Below, piece after piece: positions 25,925 to 34,675 of a stretch of 64,000 nucleotides of DNA (position 1 is its first letter; the number at the start of each line of letters is the position of its first letter). Source of the stretch: Streptomyces flaveolus (GTDB taxonomy: Bacteria; Actinomycetota; Actinomycetes; Streptomycetales; Streptomycetaceae); NCBI RefSeq assembly GCF_000716535.1, contig NZ_JNWV01000032.1, forward strand, positions 1-64,000, read 5' to 3'. Both the position numbers and the translations under genes were made by a program. A model generated the notes under the pieces. It searched no databases. It had not been told where the DNA came from and saw only the letters and a program-made list of their open reading frames with translations.

Positions 25925-26527
25925 TCAGACCATGCGGCCCCACTGTGGGCCCAGCCTGGCCCATTCCGTGTCCCAGGCGTCCATGCGCCGGCGTTCCAGA
26001 CGGCCCCGTACGGCCAGGCCCGCCGCGAAGGGGACGGCGGCGGCACTCGCGCCGACCAGGAGGCCTATCAGGGTGGACCGGAACGCGGCCTCGGAGGCGG
26101 TGGTGGGGCGGGAGACCAGACGGCCCTGCGGGTCGGTCCAGACGGTGACCGGCGTACCGGGCCTGCTGCCGGGCTCCACCCGGATCTGACCGGTGTGGGC
26201 GGAGCCGTCGGTGACGGTCCAGCGGACCTCGGCCCAGACCTGTTCCCCGGCGGAGGCATGGCTGCTGTGCGCCGGGGACTTCCCCGGCACCTGCGCGACG
26301 ACCCGGGCCACGGTGGGCCGCCAGGAGGCCCGCTCGCGGGCGAGTCCGTGCTCCACCGAGCCGGCCGCCGCGAGGCCGGCGAGCACACCGGCCAGAACGG
26401 TCAGCAGACAGGCACCGAGCACCACCCAGGCCTCCACGACGTCGGCCCGGCGTTTGAGCGGGTTGCGCCGCCAGCGCCACAGCCACACCTTCGGACCACG
26501 GAACGCCTTCAAGGGCATCCTCCTCAC
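25925..26527 (-). CDS. Rv1733c-like two-helix membrane protein
   Basis: 200 residues. The N-terminal charged segment (MPLKAFRGPKVWLWRWRRNP LKRRAD) precedes a transmembrane helix (about 33-55). An extracytoplasmic beta-rich domain follows (PVTVWTDPQGRLVSRPTTAS), then a second helix (about 150-170) and a basic tail ending in WDTEWARLGPQWGRMV. This topology and the WRRNPLKRRADVVEAW motif are those of the Rv1733c family, common in actinobacteria and of unknown function. A 276-base gap rich in GACGGC runs separates it from the HEAT gene. Confidence 0.75.
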   Translation of the reverse strand: MRRMPLKAFRGPKVWLWRWRRNPLKRRADVVEAWVVLGACLLTVLAGVLAGLAAAGSVEHGLARERASWRPTVARVVAQVPGKSPAHSSHASAGEQVWAEVRWTVTDGSAHTGQIRVEPGSRPGTPVTVWTDPQGRLVSRPTTASEAAFRSTLIGLLVGASAAAVPFAAGLAVRGRLERRRMDAWDTEWARLGPQWGRMV

Positions 26528-26790
26528 GAGCGCACCGACCGGCCGGACCGCCCTCCCATACGCGGAAGACCGCTCCGTTGCTCACGACGAGCCGTCTCCC
26601 GACGGTCGCACGAGACACCCCCTTCGCGCAGGCGCATGTGGGAACGGAACCGGCCGATCTTCGCCACACCCCCGCGACACAGTGGGTGACCTGCGCGAAC
26701 ACCCGGTCTCGGGGAGAGTGTCAGTGGTGGGGTGCAGACTGGCCGATATCTGACGGCTATCGGGACGACGGCGTCCCGGAGGTGATCGGC

Positions 26791-27879
26791 ATGACCGAGG
26801 TACTGCTCGCGGTGGGAACCCGCAAAGGCCTGTTCATCGCGCGGCGGAGGGGCGACGGCCCCTGGGAGTTCGACGAGAGTCCGTATTTCAACGCGCAGGC
26901 GGTCTATTCGGTGGCGATCGACACCCGGGGTGCCCGGCCCCGGCTGCTGGCGGGCGGTGACAGCGCGCACTGGGGTCCGTCGGTGTTCCACTCCGACGAC
27001 CTCGGCCGCACCTGGACCGAACCGGCCCGGCCCGCCGTGAAGTTCCCGAAGGAGACCGGCGCTTCCCTGGAGCGCGTCTGGCAGCTCCACCCGTCCGCCG
27101 CCGAGCCCGATGTGGTGTACGCGGGCACGGAGCCGGCCGCGCTGTACCGCTCGGAGGACCGCGGCGAGACGTTCGAGCTGGTCCGGCCGCTCTGGGAACA
27201 CCCGTCCCGCTCGCAGTGGGTGCCGGGCGCGGGTGGCCAGTGCCTGCACACGGTCCTCACCGACGCGCGCGACCCCAGGACCGTGACGGTGGCCGTCTCC
27301 GCGGCGGGCGTGTTCCGGTCGATCGACGGCGGCGCGAGCTGGTCGCCGTCCAACTCCGGTGTGTCGGCGGTGTTCCTGCCGGACCCGAACCCGGAGTTCG
27401 GCCAGTGCGTGCACAAGATCGCCAGAGATCCGGTCGACCCGGACCGGCTGTATCTGCAGAACCACTGGGGGGTGTACCGCAGCGACGACGCGGGCGTGCA
27501 CTGGACCGACATCGGCGAGGGCCTGCCGTCGACGTTCGGCTTCGCGGCAGCCGCGCATCCGCGCCGGGGGGACACGGCGTACATCTTCCCGATCACCGCG
27601 GACGCGGACCGGGTGCCCGCAGGGCGGCGCTGCCGGGTCTTCCGCACGGCCGACGCGGGCCGCACCTGGGAGCCGCTGTCCAAGGGGCTGCCGGAGGAGG
27701 ACCATTACGGCACGGTCCTGCGGGACGCCCTGTGCACGGACGACTCCGACCCCGCCGGGGTGTACTTCGGCAACCGCAACGGCGAGGTGTACGCCTCGGC
27801 CGACGACGGCGACAGCTGGCAGTTGCTGGCCGCCCATCTGCCGGACGTGCTGTGCGTACGGGCGGCGGTGATCGGCTGA
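26791..27879 (+). CDS. BNR/sialidase-like beta-propeller protein
   Basis: 362 residues from ATG 26791 behind an ideal GGAGGTGATC. It carries repeated Asp-box motifs (SxDxGxTW type): [40 protein letters not shown] and SADDGDSW. These define a multi-bladed propeller of the VPS10/sialidase-like type. There is no signal peptide and no clear sialidase catalytic Arg triad, so it is better called a BNR-repeat protein than a sialidase. Its role is unknown. It begins far downstream of the divergent Rv1733c-like gene (263-base gap). Confidence 0.82.
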   Translation: MTEVLLAVGTRKGLFIARRRGDGPWEFDESPYFNAQAVYSVAIDTRGARPRLLAGGDSAHWGPSVFHSDDLGRTWTEPARPAVKFPKETGASLERVWQLHPSAAEPDVVYAGTEPAALYRSEDRGETFELVRPLWEHPSRSQWVPGAGGQCLHTVLTDARDPRTVTVAVSAAGVFRSIDGGASWSPSNSGVSAVFLPDPNPEFGQCVHKIARDPVDPDRLYLQNHWGVYRSDDAGVHWTDIGEGLPSTFGFAAAAHPRRGDTAYIFPITADADRVPAGRRCRVFRTADAGRTWEPLSKGLPEEDHYGTVLRDALCTDDSDPAGVYFGNRNGEVYASADDGDSWQLLAAHLPDVLCVRAAVIG

Positions 27880-27989
27880 CTCCGCACCGCCCGGCCTCTC
27901 AAGAAGCGGACAGCGGCGAGGCGCCGCCCGCTGCCGTGCTCCGGCCATCGGTTGATCACCGACGGGTGTACGGCAGTAGGGTGACGCCC

Positions 27990-28667
27990 GTGGCACCACG
28001 ACCCTTGCATGAAATCGTCGAACCGGGCTGGGCGAAGGCCCTGGAACCCGTCGCCGGACGGATCGCCGCGATGGGCGACTTCCTGCGCGCGGAGATCGCC
28101 GCGGGGCGCACGTACCTCCCGGCCGGACCGAACGTCCTGCGGGCCTTCCAGCAACCCTTCGACGAGGTACGGGTCCTGATCGTGGGTCAGGACCCGTATC
28201 CCACCCCGGGGCACGCGGTGGGCCTGTCGTTCTCCGTGGCACCCGACGTGCGCCCGCTGCCGGCCAGCCTGATCAACATCTTCCGTGAGCTGACCGGCGA
28301 CCTGGGGCTGCCCCAGCCGTCCACCGGGGATCTCACGCCGTGGACCGAGCAGGGCGTGCTGCTGCTCAACAGGGCGCTCACGACCGCGCCGCGCAGCCCG
28401 GGCGCGCATCGCGGCAAGGGCTGGGAAGAGGTCACCGAGCAGGCGATTCGGGCCCTGGCGGCACGCGGCAAGCCGCTGGTGTCCATCCTGTGGGGCCGTG
28501 ACGCCCGCAATCTGCGTCCGTTGCTGGGCCGTCTGCCGGCGGTGGAGTCCGCGCACCCCTCGCCGATGTCGGCCGACCGCGGCTTCTTCGGCTCGCGCCC
28601 GTTCAGCCGCGCCAACGACCTGCTGATCCAGCAGGGCGGACAGCCGGTGGACTGGCGCCTGCCGTAA
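27990..28667 (+). CDS. ung: Uracil-DNA glycosylase, family 1
   Basis: 225 residues from GTG 27990 (TAGGGTGA upstream); a GTG at 27981 would add three residues. The family 1 motifs are complete: [18 protein letters not shown] (catalytic water-activating Asp), [20 protein letters not shown], and the leucine-loop [17 protein letters not shown] with catalytic His. The enzyme removes uracil from DNA in base excision repair. Streptomyces usually has more than one Ung paralogue. It stands alone 110 bases after the BNR gene. Confidence 0.95.
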   Translation: MAPRPLHEIVEPGWAKALEPVAGRIAAMGDFLRAEIAAGRTYLPAGPNVLRAFQQPFDEVRVLIVGQDPYPTPGHAVGLSFSVAPDVRPLPASLINIFRELTGDLGLPQPSTGDLTPWTEQGVLLLNRALTTAPRSPGAHRGKGWEEVTEQAIRALAARGKPLVSILWGRDARNLRPLLGRLPAVESAHPSPMSADRGFFGSRPFSRANDLLIQQGGQPVDWRLP

Positions 28668-29120
28668 CCGCCCCGACCAGCAGGCCGGGTTCGACAAGGA
28701 CCCGTGGGACGTGACCCCGGGAAACGCGGTCGACGACGAACCGGACGAGGACGTCGTACCGGACACGGACGAGGCCGGCACCGGCCCCCGGGGCGCACCC
28801 CGGCCGGGCACGGTACATCCGGAACACCCGAGCCCGGACGAACCGTCGGCCTGAGCCTCGGGGCCGTCGGCTTGGGGTGGCGGACGTCTGCGTGATCCCA
28901 GGGCGCCTCGGCTGGACCCGCCGGAGTCCGGCACGGCTGGGCGAGCGCCTCCGACCAGCGGTTCCGTACCGGTTCATCGGCGACGTCCTGCACATGCACC
29001 GGGCACGTGCCTCCTGCACGCGTCCTCCACGCGTAACTCATCAGACAAAACCGGACGGATACCGCTCACCTGCACCCTCCCCGAACGACGGAGGGCAGGA
29101 AGCCAGTAACATGCGACGCC
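28668..29120. other. 453-base gap with a short acidic reading frame
   Basis: A frame running from just after the ung stop to a TGA at 28852 reads FDKDPWDVTPGNAVDDEPDE and then continues Asp/Glu/Pro-rich to PSPDEPSA. Its composition looks coding and unlike the Arg/Ala-rich shadow frames, but the only starts are GTGs near 28711 and no ribosome site is visible. It could be a small acidic protein or the remnant of a longer gene. Beyond 28855 nothing is supported until the next gene. Confidence 0.35.
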
Positions 29121-30047
29121 ATGAGCTCCCCCACTGGACCCGCGTCCGGCCTGCCCGTACGAATGCCGCGACCCCGCCAGCCCGGACGCCACCGCCGTCC
29201 GGAACCGCTGGTGGCTCCTGAGGGCGCGCCCGCGCTCGTCCTCGCGGTGCCCGGTGTGCCCAGCACCACCACGCGCAGCCTCGCCGAGGAGGTCGTGAGC
29301 ATCGCCCGCTCGGAGCTGCCCGGTCTCGACGCCCGGATCGGGTACCTGGACGGGGACGACTCCGAGTTCCCCGCGCTCCGTTCCGTGCTGGCGCACGCCG
29401 CCGAGGAGCGCACCGCCCGGTACGAGCAGGCCGTCGCCGCGGGGGTCGAGGGAATCAAGGAGCCCGACGGCCCGGTCGCCGTCGTCGTCCCGCTGCTGGC
29501 CGGTCCGGACAGCGCGCTGCTGCGTCAGATCCGTCAGGCCGTGATGGACAGCCGGGTCGCCGCCGAGCTGACCGATGTCCTCGGCCCGCACCCGCTGCTC
29601 GCCGAGGCGCTGCACGTGCGGCTGTCGGAGGCGGGCCTGGCCCGCGCCGACCGCGCGCGGCTGTTCACCGTGGCCACCGCCGCGGACGGCATCATCCTGG
29701 CCTCCGTGGGCGGCGAGGAGGCCGTCCAGGCAGCGGGGATCACCGGCATGCTGCTCGCCGCACGGCTGGCCGTGCCGGTGATGGCGGCGGCCCTGGACCA
29801 GGAGGGCTCCATCGCCTCCGTGGCCGAGCAGCTCCGTTCCTCCGGCTCGCAGCAGCTTGCCCTGGCGCCGTATCTGATCGGCCCGGAGATCGACCCGGCA
29901 CTGCTGGCCGCGGCCGCCGAGGAGGCGGGCTGCTCCACGTCCGAGGCGCTCGGCGCGTACCCGGCGATCGGCAAGCTCGCGCTCGCCAAGTACACGACGG
30001 CGCTGGGCATCACCCCGCAGCAACCGCAGAGCGCACCGGTCCGCTGA
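29121..30047 (+). CDS. CbiX-like sirohydrochlorin chelatase-family protein
   Basis: 308 residues. Two chelatase-type half-domains are suggested: VLAVPGVPSTTTRSLAEEVV with VVVPLLAGPDSALLRQI in the first, and VATAADGIILASVGGEEAVQ to ALAPYLIGPEIDPALL in the second. CbiX enzymes insert cobalt or iron into sirohydrochlorin using paired histidines. The canonical first HGS motif is not obvious here (PGVPST in its place), while HPLL in the centre may keep one His. It may therefore be a divergent family member. The N-terminal 40 residues are Pro/Arg-rich. It is followed by a strong terminator. Confidence 0.75.
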   Translation: MSSPTGPASGLPVRMPRPRQPGRHRRPEPLVAPEGAPALVLAVPGVPSTTTRSLAEEVVSIARSELPGLDARIGYLDGDDSEFPALRSVLAHAAEERTARYEQAVAAGVEGIKEPDGPVAVVVPLLAGPDSALLRQIRQAVMDSRVAAELTDVLGPHPLLAEALHVRLSEAGLARADRARLFTVATAADGIILASVGGEEAVQAAGITGMLLAARLAVPVMAAALDQEGSIASVAEQLRSSGSQQLALAPYLIGPEIDPALLAAAAEEAGCSTSEALGAYPAIGKLALAKYTTALGITPQQPQSAPVR

Positions 30048-30095
30048 CGCCCCGGCGCCCGGCCTCCCCGGACCACCCGGCACCTGTACGACACA

Positions 30096-30123
30096 GGGCC
30101 CGCTCCTCACCCGGAGCGGGCCC
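30096..30123 (+). terminator. Terminator hairpin after the CbiX-like gene
   Basis: GGGCCCGCTC and GAGCGGGCCC form a perfect 10-base stem with an 8-base loop, followed by TTCGCCTT. Confidence 0.88.
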
Positions 30124-30179
30124 TTCGCCTTACCGGAGCCCTTCGCTTTGCCCGAGCCCGTCGTCCCCCGCCCCGCCCG

Positions 30180-31217
30180 CTAGCCGAACACCACGCAAGA
30201 GGCCGCCGGAACCCGCACGGAGCCGTCGTAACGAGGGACGCCCGTCGCCTCGTCCACGGCGAACCAGGTCACCTCGCCGGAGCGCTCGTTCGCGGCGTAA
30301 AGGAAGTTGTCGTGCTCGGCCAGCGCGCGCGGCCAGTGCCCGCCGCAGGGCACCGTACCGGTCAGCCGGAGTCCGTCCGCCTCGACGGCGAGGACGGACA
30401 GGACGTCCTCACCGCGGGTCGCGGTCCAAACGAAGCGGCCGTCGGGCGAGACGACGATCCCCGAGGGGTAGGCGTCACCGGCGGGTGCGCCGGGCAGCAC
30501 GGGTACCTCCGTCAGCGGCTTCAAAGACCCGCCCGCGGCGTCCCAGCGGCACACGGTGACCGTGGGGGTCAGCTCGTTGACCACGTAGGCGTGCTCGCCG
30601 TCCGGGTGGAAGGCGAGGTGGCGCGGTCCGGAACCGGGGCGCAGGGCGATCTCGCGGTGCACGGCGGGGCTGCCGCCCGCGAGGGTGCACACGCGCACCG
30701 AGTCGGTCCCGAGATCGACGCTGACGACCCACCGCCCGCTGGGGTCGGGCTGCACCTGGTGGGCGTGCGGGCCGCGCTGGCGCCGGTCGTGCGGTCCTGA
30801 GCCGGAGTGCTGGAGCCGTCCGGAGGGCGCCCCGGCGAGCGTGCCGTCCGGGCGCACGGGGACGGCGGTGACGCTGCCGCAGCCGTAGTTGGCGGTCAGC
30901 ACGTGCCCGTCGTACAGGCTCAGGTGGGTGGGGCCGCTGCCGGCCACCGGCACCCGGGGTCCGGCGGGTTCGGGCCGGTCACCGGTGACGCGGTAGGCGG
31001 CGACGGCGCCCTCGGCCGTCTCGCTGACCGCGTAGAGCGTGTGCCCGTCCGGTGACAGGGCCAGGTAGGAGGGGTCGGGGACGTCCCGCACGGCGGAGAG
31101 AAGGGTGAGCGCCCCGGTGTCCGGCGCGACGTCGGCGGTCACCAGTCCGGGTCCGCCCGCCGCCGTGAACGATCCGATGAACGCCCGGCGCCTGCCCGCC
31201 CTGCCGTCCTGTGCCAC
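30180..31217 (-). CDS. Lactonase family protein (6-phosphogluconolactonase-like beta-propeller)
   Basis: 345 residues from GTG 31217 behind GAGGGGAC. A seven-bladed propeller of the lactonase family is shown by repeated blades: PSYLALSPDGHTLYAVSE, HVLTANYGCGSVTAVPV, DRRQRGPHAHQVQPDPSGRW (conserved catalytic-pocket region), RHLAFHPDGEHAYVVNEL and HDNFLYAANERSGEVTWF. Family members hydrolyse 6-phosphogluconolactone or other sugar lactones in the cytosol. There is no signal peptide. A near-perfect DasR-type site lies 67 bases upstream, suggesting control by aminosugar status. Confidence 0.87.
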   Translation of the reverse strand: MAQDGRAGRRRAFIGSFTAAGGPGLVTADVAPDTGALTLLSAVRDVPDPSYLALSPDGHTLYAVSETAEGAVAAYRVTGDRPEPAGPRVPVAGSGPTHLSLYDGHVLTANYGCGSVTAVPVRPDGTLAGAPSGRLQHSGSGPHDRRQRGPHAHQVQPDPSGRWVVSVDLGTDSVRVCTLAGGSPAVHREIALRPGSGPRHLAFHPDGEHAYVVNELTPTVTVCRWDAAGGSLKPLTEVPVLPGAPAGDAYPSGIVVSPDGRFVWTATRGEDVLSVLAVEADGLRLTGTVPCGGHWPRALAEHDNFLYAANERSGEVTWFAVDEATGVPRYDGSVRVPAASCVVFG

Positions 31218-31283
31218 CGCTGTCCCCTCTCGGTCGAGCCCCTCGCGCCGGTCCGGGCCCGACGGTAGCAGTCGATCACCCGA

Positions 31284-31293
31284 GGTCTAGACC
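31284..31293. promoter_or_regulatory. DasR-like (dre) palindrome upstream of the lactonase
   Basis: GGTCTAGACC is a perfect palindrome in the context AGGTCTAGACCA. It differs at one base from TGGTCTAGACCA, the core of the DasR-responsive element bound by the GntR/HutC-type N-acetylglucosamine regulator of Streptomyces. It lies 67 bases before the lactonase start. Confidence 0.62.
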
Positions 31294-31383
31294 AAGGAGC
31301 CGGGGTGGCAGGGCGGTTCTTCCGGGAGTTGGCGCACTTCCTTGCGAGTGGGGGCGCACTCGGTTCTCGTGCGCCCCGCCCGG

Positions 31384-32874
31384 TCACGCGCCGACCAGCC
31401 GGGAGCCCGACGGCGTGCGCAGCGGCTCCGCGAGTTCGGCCAGGGCGCGCTCCAGGCCGTGCAGATGCACCAGGGCGGGTTCGGCGGGCGGCTCGGCGGG
31501 GCGGAGGAGGGGTTCGGCGCGGCCGTCGGTGAGGGCCTCGACGGCGGCCTCCACACGCCAGCAGGCGGCGGCGAGGCGGGCGTCGTGGGAGGCCTCCGGG
31601 TCGGCGGCGACCGCGACCAGGCCCCGGATCTCGCGGGCGCAGTCGTCGAGCAGCGCCAGGACCCGGCGGGCCCGCGCCTTGCGCGCCGGCATCGGGTTCA
31701 GCGGGTGCACCAGCGGGGCGACCGAGAGCCGGACCCGGCCGAGCAACTGCTCCAGTTCGGCCACGCGCGGCGCGGGGTCGGCCGTGGTGGAGCCGGCGAG
31801 GCGGGCGGCGGCCTCGGCCGTGCAGGCGTGCACGCAGCGCAGGGCCCGCTGGATCCAGGCGTCGGTGGTGGCGTGGGTGGTGACCGGCAGCACGAACAGG
31901 ACGGCGAGCGCGGCGCCGAGCGCCCCGACGCCGGTCTCGACGAGCCGCAGCGCGAGCAGTCCGGGGCTGAGGACGCCGAGGAGGCCGTACAGGGACTCGG
32001 CGAGCAGGGTCACCCAGAGCATCATCCAGGTGTAGGAGACGGCAGCCGTGTAGAAGATGCCGAACACGGCGACCGCGACGAGGACGGCCGTCGGCAGGGG
32101 CGCGCCGTGCGCGGGGACCGCGATCAGGAAGCCCAGGCAGATGCCGATGACCGTGCCGAGGACCCGGCGGAAGCCGCGGACCAGCGTCTCGCCGCGCGAG
32201 GCGGTGTTGACGAAGATCCACCAGGTGGCGCCGACGGCCCAGTACCAGCGCTGTCCGGACACCAGTTGGCCGACGACGAGCGCGAAACCGGCGCCCGCGG
32301 TGGCCTGGACGGCCTGCCGGGTGGTCACCCGGGCCAGCCCGGCCCCGGCCGTCGGGACCGGTACGGCGGCCGGGGGCAGCCGGCGCTCGTAGCACCAGAC
32401 ACCGAACCGCACGAGGGCCGCGCTGAGCACGGAGAGCAGGACGGCGGCGTACAGCTCGGGCAGTTGTCCCGGGGCCGCGTGCAGGAACTGGGCCACGAAG
32501 AACGTCATGAAGGCGAAGACGCCGAGGCTGTGCCCGCGCGGGCCCCATCGGCGGGCGTAGACGCCGGCGCCGACGACGGCGAGGAAGGTGAGGTCGCGGG
32601 CGACGGGGTGGTCGTGCAACTCGGCCGCGGCGGCGAGCACGGGCACGCCCACGACGGGCAGCAGGGCCGTGGTGACCGCCTGTCCGCGCACGGTCGGGTC
32701 GGTGACGGTGAACAGGGCGAGCAGCGCGGCGAGGCCGCCGGTGACGGCGCCTGCGAGGGAGTGTCCGGCCAGTCCGCAGACCACCACCGCCAGTCCGATG
32801 CCGAGGACGGCCCGCGCGGCGAAGCGCAACCGCGCCCGTCCCGGGTCCGGAGCCACGAACATCCTCTTCAGCAC
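31384..32874 (-). CDS. FUSC-family inner-membrane protein, second copy in the window
   Basis: About 496 residues from GTG 32874 behind GGGGAGGG; the longer frame to 32955 lacks a ribosome site. Two membrane blocks lie at about residues 20-145 and 190-330, with the conserved SGQRWYWAVGATWWIFVNTA and RGFRRVLGTVIGICLGFLIA segments. A helical cytosolic C-terminal domain follows. Such proteins export aromatic acids or related toxic metabolites. The gene is divergent from an Lrp/AsnC-type regulator, unlike the first FUSC gene, which is paired with MarR. Confidence 0.83.
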   Translation of the reverse strand: MLKRMFVAPDPGRARLRFAARAVLGIGLAVVVCGLAGHSLAGAVTGGLAALLALFTVTDPTVRGQAVTTALLPVVGVPVLAAAAELHDHPVARDLTFLAVVGAGVYARRWGPRGHSLGVFAFMTFFVAQFLHAAPGQLPELYAAVLLSVLSAALVRFGVWCYERRLPPAAVPVPTAGAGLARVTTRQAVQATAGAGFALVVGQLVSGQRWYWAVGATWWIFVNTASRGETLVRGFRRVLGTVIGICLGFLIAVPAHGAPLPTAVLVAVAVFGIFYTAAVSYTWMMLWVTLLAESLYGLLGVLSPGLLALRLVETGVGALGAALAVLFVLPVTTHATTDAWIQRALRCVHACTAEAAARLAGSTTADPAPRVAELEQLLGRVRLSVAPLVHPLNPMPARKARARRVLALLDDCAREIRGLVAVAADPEASHDARLAAACWRVEAAVEALTDGRAEPLLRPAEPPAEPALVHLHGLERALAELAEPLRTPSGSRLVGA

Positions 32875-33002
32875 TGCTGCCCTCCCCTGGGGTGCATGGG
32901 TACACCGGCACAGAAAAGGCGCCGCGGGGGTCCGCAGCGCCATCGACACGTCCATAAGAGCATCACCGGGGTCACTGGCTCAAGTGTGACGCGAATCGCT
33001 GA

Positions 33003-33100
33003 GCCATTGGCACAGCATCAACCCGGCACGCCCACTGACCGGAATACCAACGGACCAGGTGGGACGGCACACGCGTCTCAGGATCACCTGGACCATTGGT
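33003..33100. promoter_or_regulatory. Two CCATTGG palindromes in the FUSC/Lrp divergent region
   Basis: GCCATTGGCACAG (palindrome GCCATTGGC at 33003-33011) and ACCATTGGTACAG (ACCATTGGT at 33092-33100) are near copies 89 bases apart. The second lies 14 bases before the regulator start. Paired sites about eight to nine turns apart fit an oligomeric Lrp protein that wraps DNA. Confidence 0.58.
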
Positions 33101-33113
33101 ACAGTCGTCCATC

Positions 33114-33590
33114 ATGGCCGTGGACGCACTCGACACCCGCATCCTGCGGCTGCTTCTGGAGCAGCCGCGCACCAGCGTGCGCGAGTACGCCCGCATCCTC
33201 GGCGTGGCCCGCGGCACGCTCCAGGCCCGGCTGGACCGGATGGAACGGGACGGCGTGATCACCGGTACGGGTCCCTCCCTGTCCCCCGCCGCGCTCGACC
33301 ATCCGGTACTGGCGTTCGTGCACATCGAGGTCACCCAGGGCCATCTCGACGACGTGGGGGACGCGCTGGCCGCCGTGCCTGAGATCGTGGAGGCCTTCTC
33401 GATCACCGGAGGCGGTGACCTGCTCGCACGCGTGGTGGGCCGGGACAACGCGCACCTGGAGGACGTGATCCAGAAGCTGATCAGCCTCCCGGGCGTGGTG
33501 CGCACCCGCACCGAGGTGGCGCTGCGCGAGCGCGTCCCGTACCGGCTGCTGCCCCTGGTGGAGTCGGTGGGCCGGGCGGCCCGCGTCTGA
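33114..33590 (+). CDS. Lrp/AsnC-family transcriptional regulator
   Basis: 158 residues from ATG 33114; an ATG at 33096 overlaps the presumed operator. The N-terminal HTH is LDTRILRLLLEQPRTSVREY with ARILGVARGTLQARLDRMERDG. The C-terminal AsnC effector domain contains FVHIEVTQGHLDDVGDALAA, VVEAFSITGGGDLLARVVGRDN and VVRTRTEVALRE. Members bind amino acids or aromatic ligands and form octamers. It is divergent from the FUSC exporter, which it probably controls, and from a pair of CCATTGG palindromes. Confidence 0.9.
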   Translation: MAVDALDTRILRLLLEQPRTSVREYARILGVARGTLQARLDRMERDGVITGTGPSLSPAALDHPVLAFVHIEVTQGHLDDVGDALAAVPEIVEAFSITGGGDLLARVVGRDNAHLEDVIQKLISLPGVVRTRTEVALRERVPYRLLPLVESVGRAARV

Positions 33591-33610
33591 CGCTTGGCAT
33601 CCTGGACGCC

Positions 33611-34327
33611 ATGAGCGATCTCGGCGCCCTCTCGGTCATCTTCGATCTCGACGGAACGCTGGTGGACAGCGAGCCGAACTACTACGAGGCGAGCCGGCAG
33701 ACCCTGGCCGAGCACGGCGTCCCCGACTTCACCTGGGCGGACCACGAGGGCTACGTCGGCATCAGCACCCGGGAGACGGTGACGATCTGGCGGGAGCGCT
33801 ACGGCCTGCGCGCCTCGGCGGCGGAGCTGCTGGCCGCGACGAACCGCCGCTATCTGGAGCTGGCCCGCACCCGTACGCGTGCGTATCCGGAGATGCGCGC
33901 GTTCGTGGAGCTGCTGGCCGCCGAGGACGTCCCGATGGCGGTGGCGTCGGGCTCCTCGCCGGAGGCCATCGAGGCGATCCTGGCGGGCACCGGCCTGGGC
34001 GCCTTCCTGCGCACGGTGGTCTCGGCAGACGAGGTCCCGCACGGCAAGCCCGCGCCCGACGTCTTCCTGGAGGCAGCCCGCCGGCTCGGCGCCGACCCGG
34101 TCGACTGCATGGTCCTGGAGGACGCGGCCCCGGGGGCGGCCGCCGCCCACGCGGCCGGCATGCGCTGCGTGGCCGTCCCGTACGTCCCCGCCCAGGCCGA
34201 CGCCCCCGAGTTCGGCACCGCGAGCCTGCTCCTGCGGGGCGGCCAGACCGAGTTCACGGCGCGGTCGGCGTACGCGTGGCTGCGGGACACGGCCCGTGAG
34301 CAATCCCCTTACCGGCAGTACCGCTGA
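33611..34327 (+). CDS. HAD-superfamily phosphatase (beta-phosphoglucomutase/PGP-like)
   Basis: 238 residues. Motif I is FDLDGTLVDSE with both aspartates, motif II VASGSSPEAI, motif III HGKPAPDVFLEAA, and motif IV VLEDAAPGAAAAHAAGM. The helical cap at about residues 20-85 is of the type seen in phosphoglycolate phosphatase and beta-phosphoglucomutase relatives. Substrate unknown, probably a small phosphorylated metabolite. It starts 20 bases after the Lrp gene and is probably co-transcribed with it. Confidence 0.88.
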   Translation: MSDLGALSVIFDLDGTLVDSEPNYYEASRQTLAEHGVPDFTWADHEGYVGISTRETVTIWRERYGLRASAAELLAATNRRYLELARTRTRAYPEMRAFVELLAAEDVPMAVASGSSPEAIEAILAGTGLGAFLRTVVSADEVPHGKPAPDVFLEAARRLGADPVDCMVLEDAAPGAAAAHAAGMRCVAVPYVPAQADAPEFGTASLLLRGGQTEFTARSAYAWLRDTAREQSPYRQYR

Positions 34328-34675
34328 CGCTCCTCCGCTCCCTCCACGTCTGCGATCTGCTGCCGTCCCTGACCCCGGTCCCCGGTTCCCGCTCCACTTC
34401 CCCCTGCACGGCACCGAGGGTGTGGCGGGAGCGCCCTTTCGGAGCAAGGGGGCGCTGGTCGTCCACGTGGGGAGCACCGTGGACGCCTGGCGGCCGAAGG
34501 ACGACTGGGGCGCGCGGACGGAGAGGCCGTGGTGCGTACGGCGCGAAGGGCGTCGTACATCTCCTGAACTGCCTCGGCCGGGGACGGAACCGGAGGCGAG
34601 GAAGGCGCCGTTCCCGGGGTTCCGCACGGTCGTTCCCGGCGTGCGCGCGCGGCCATGACTGCATAGCGTGACCCC
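34328..34675. other. 348-base gap without a supported gene
   Basis: The stretch is GC-rich, with open frames on both strands but no ribosome site or recognisable protein segment. A promoter for the MFS gene must lie in its right part, but none stood out. Confidence 0.4.

Noticed and set aside
34254..34664. A minus-strand gene in the gap before the MFS exporter
   Set aside because: The translation is Arg/Pro-rich without structure, overlaps the end of the HAD gene, and has no start site.
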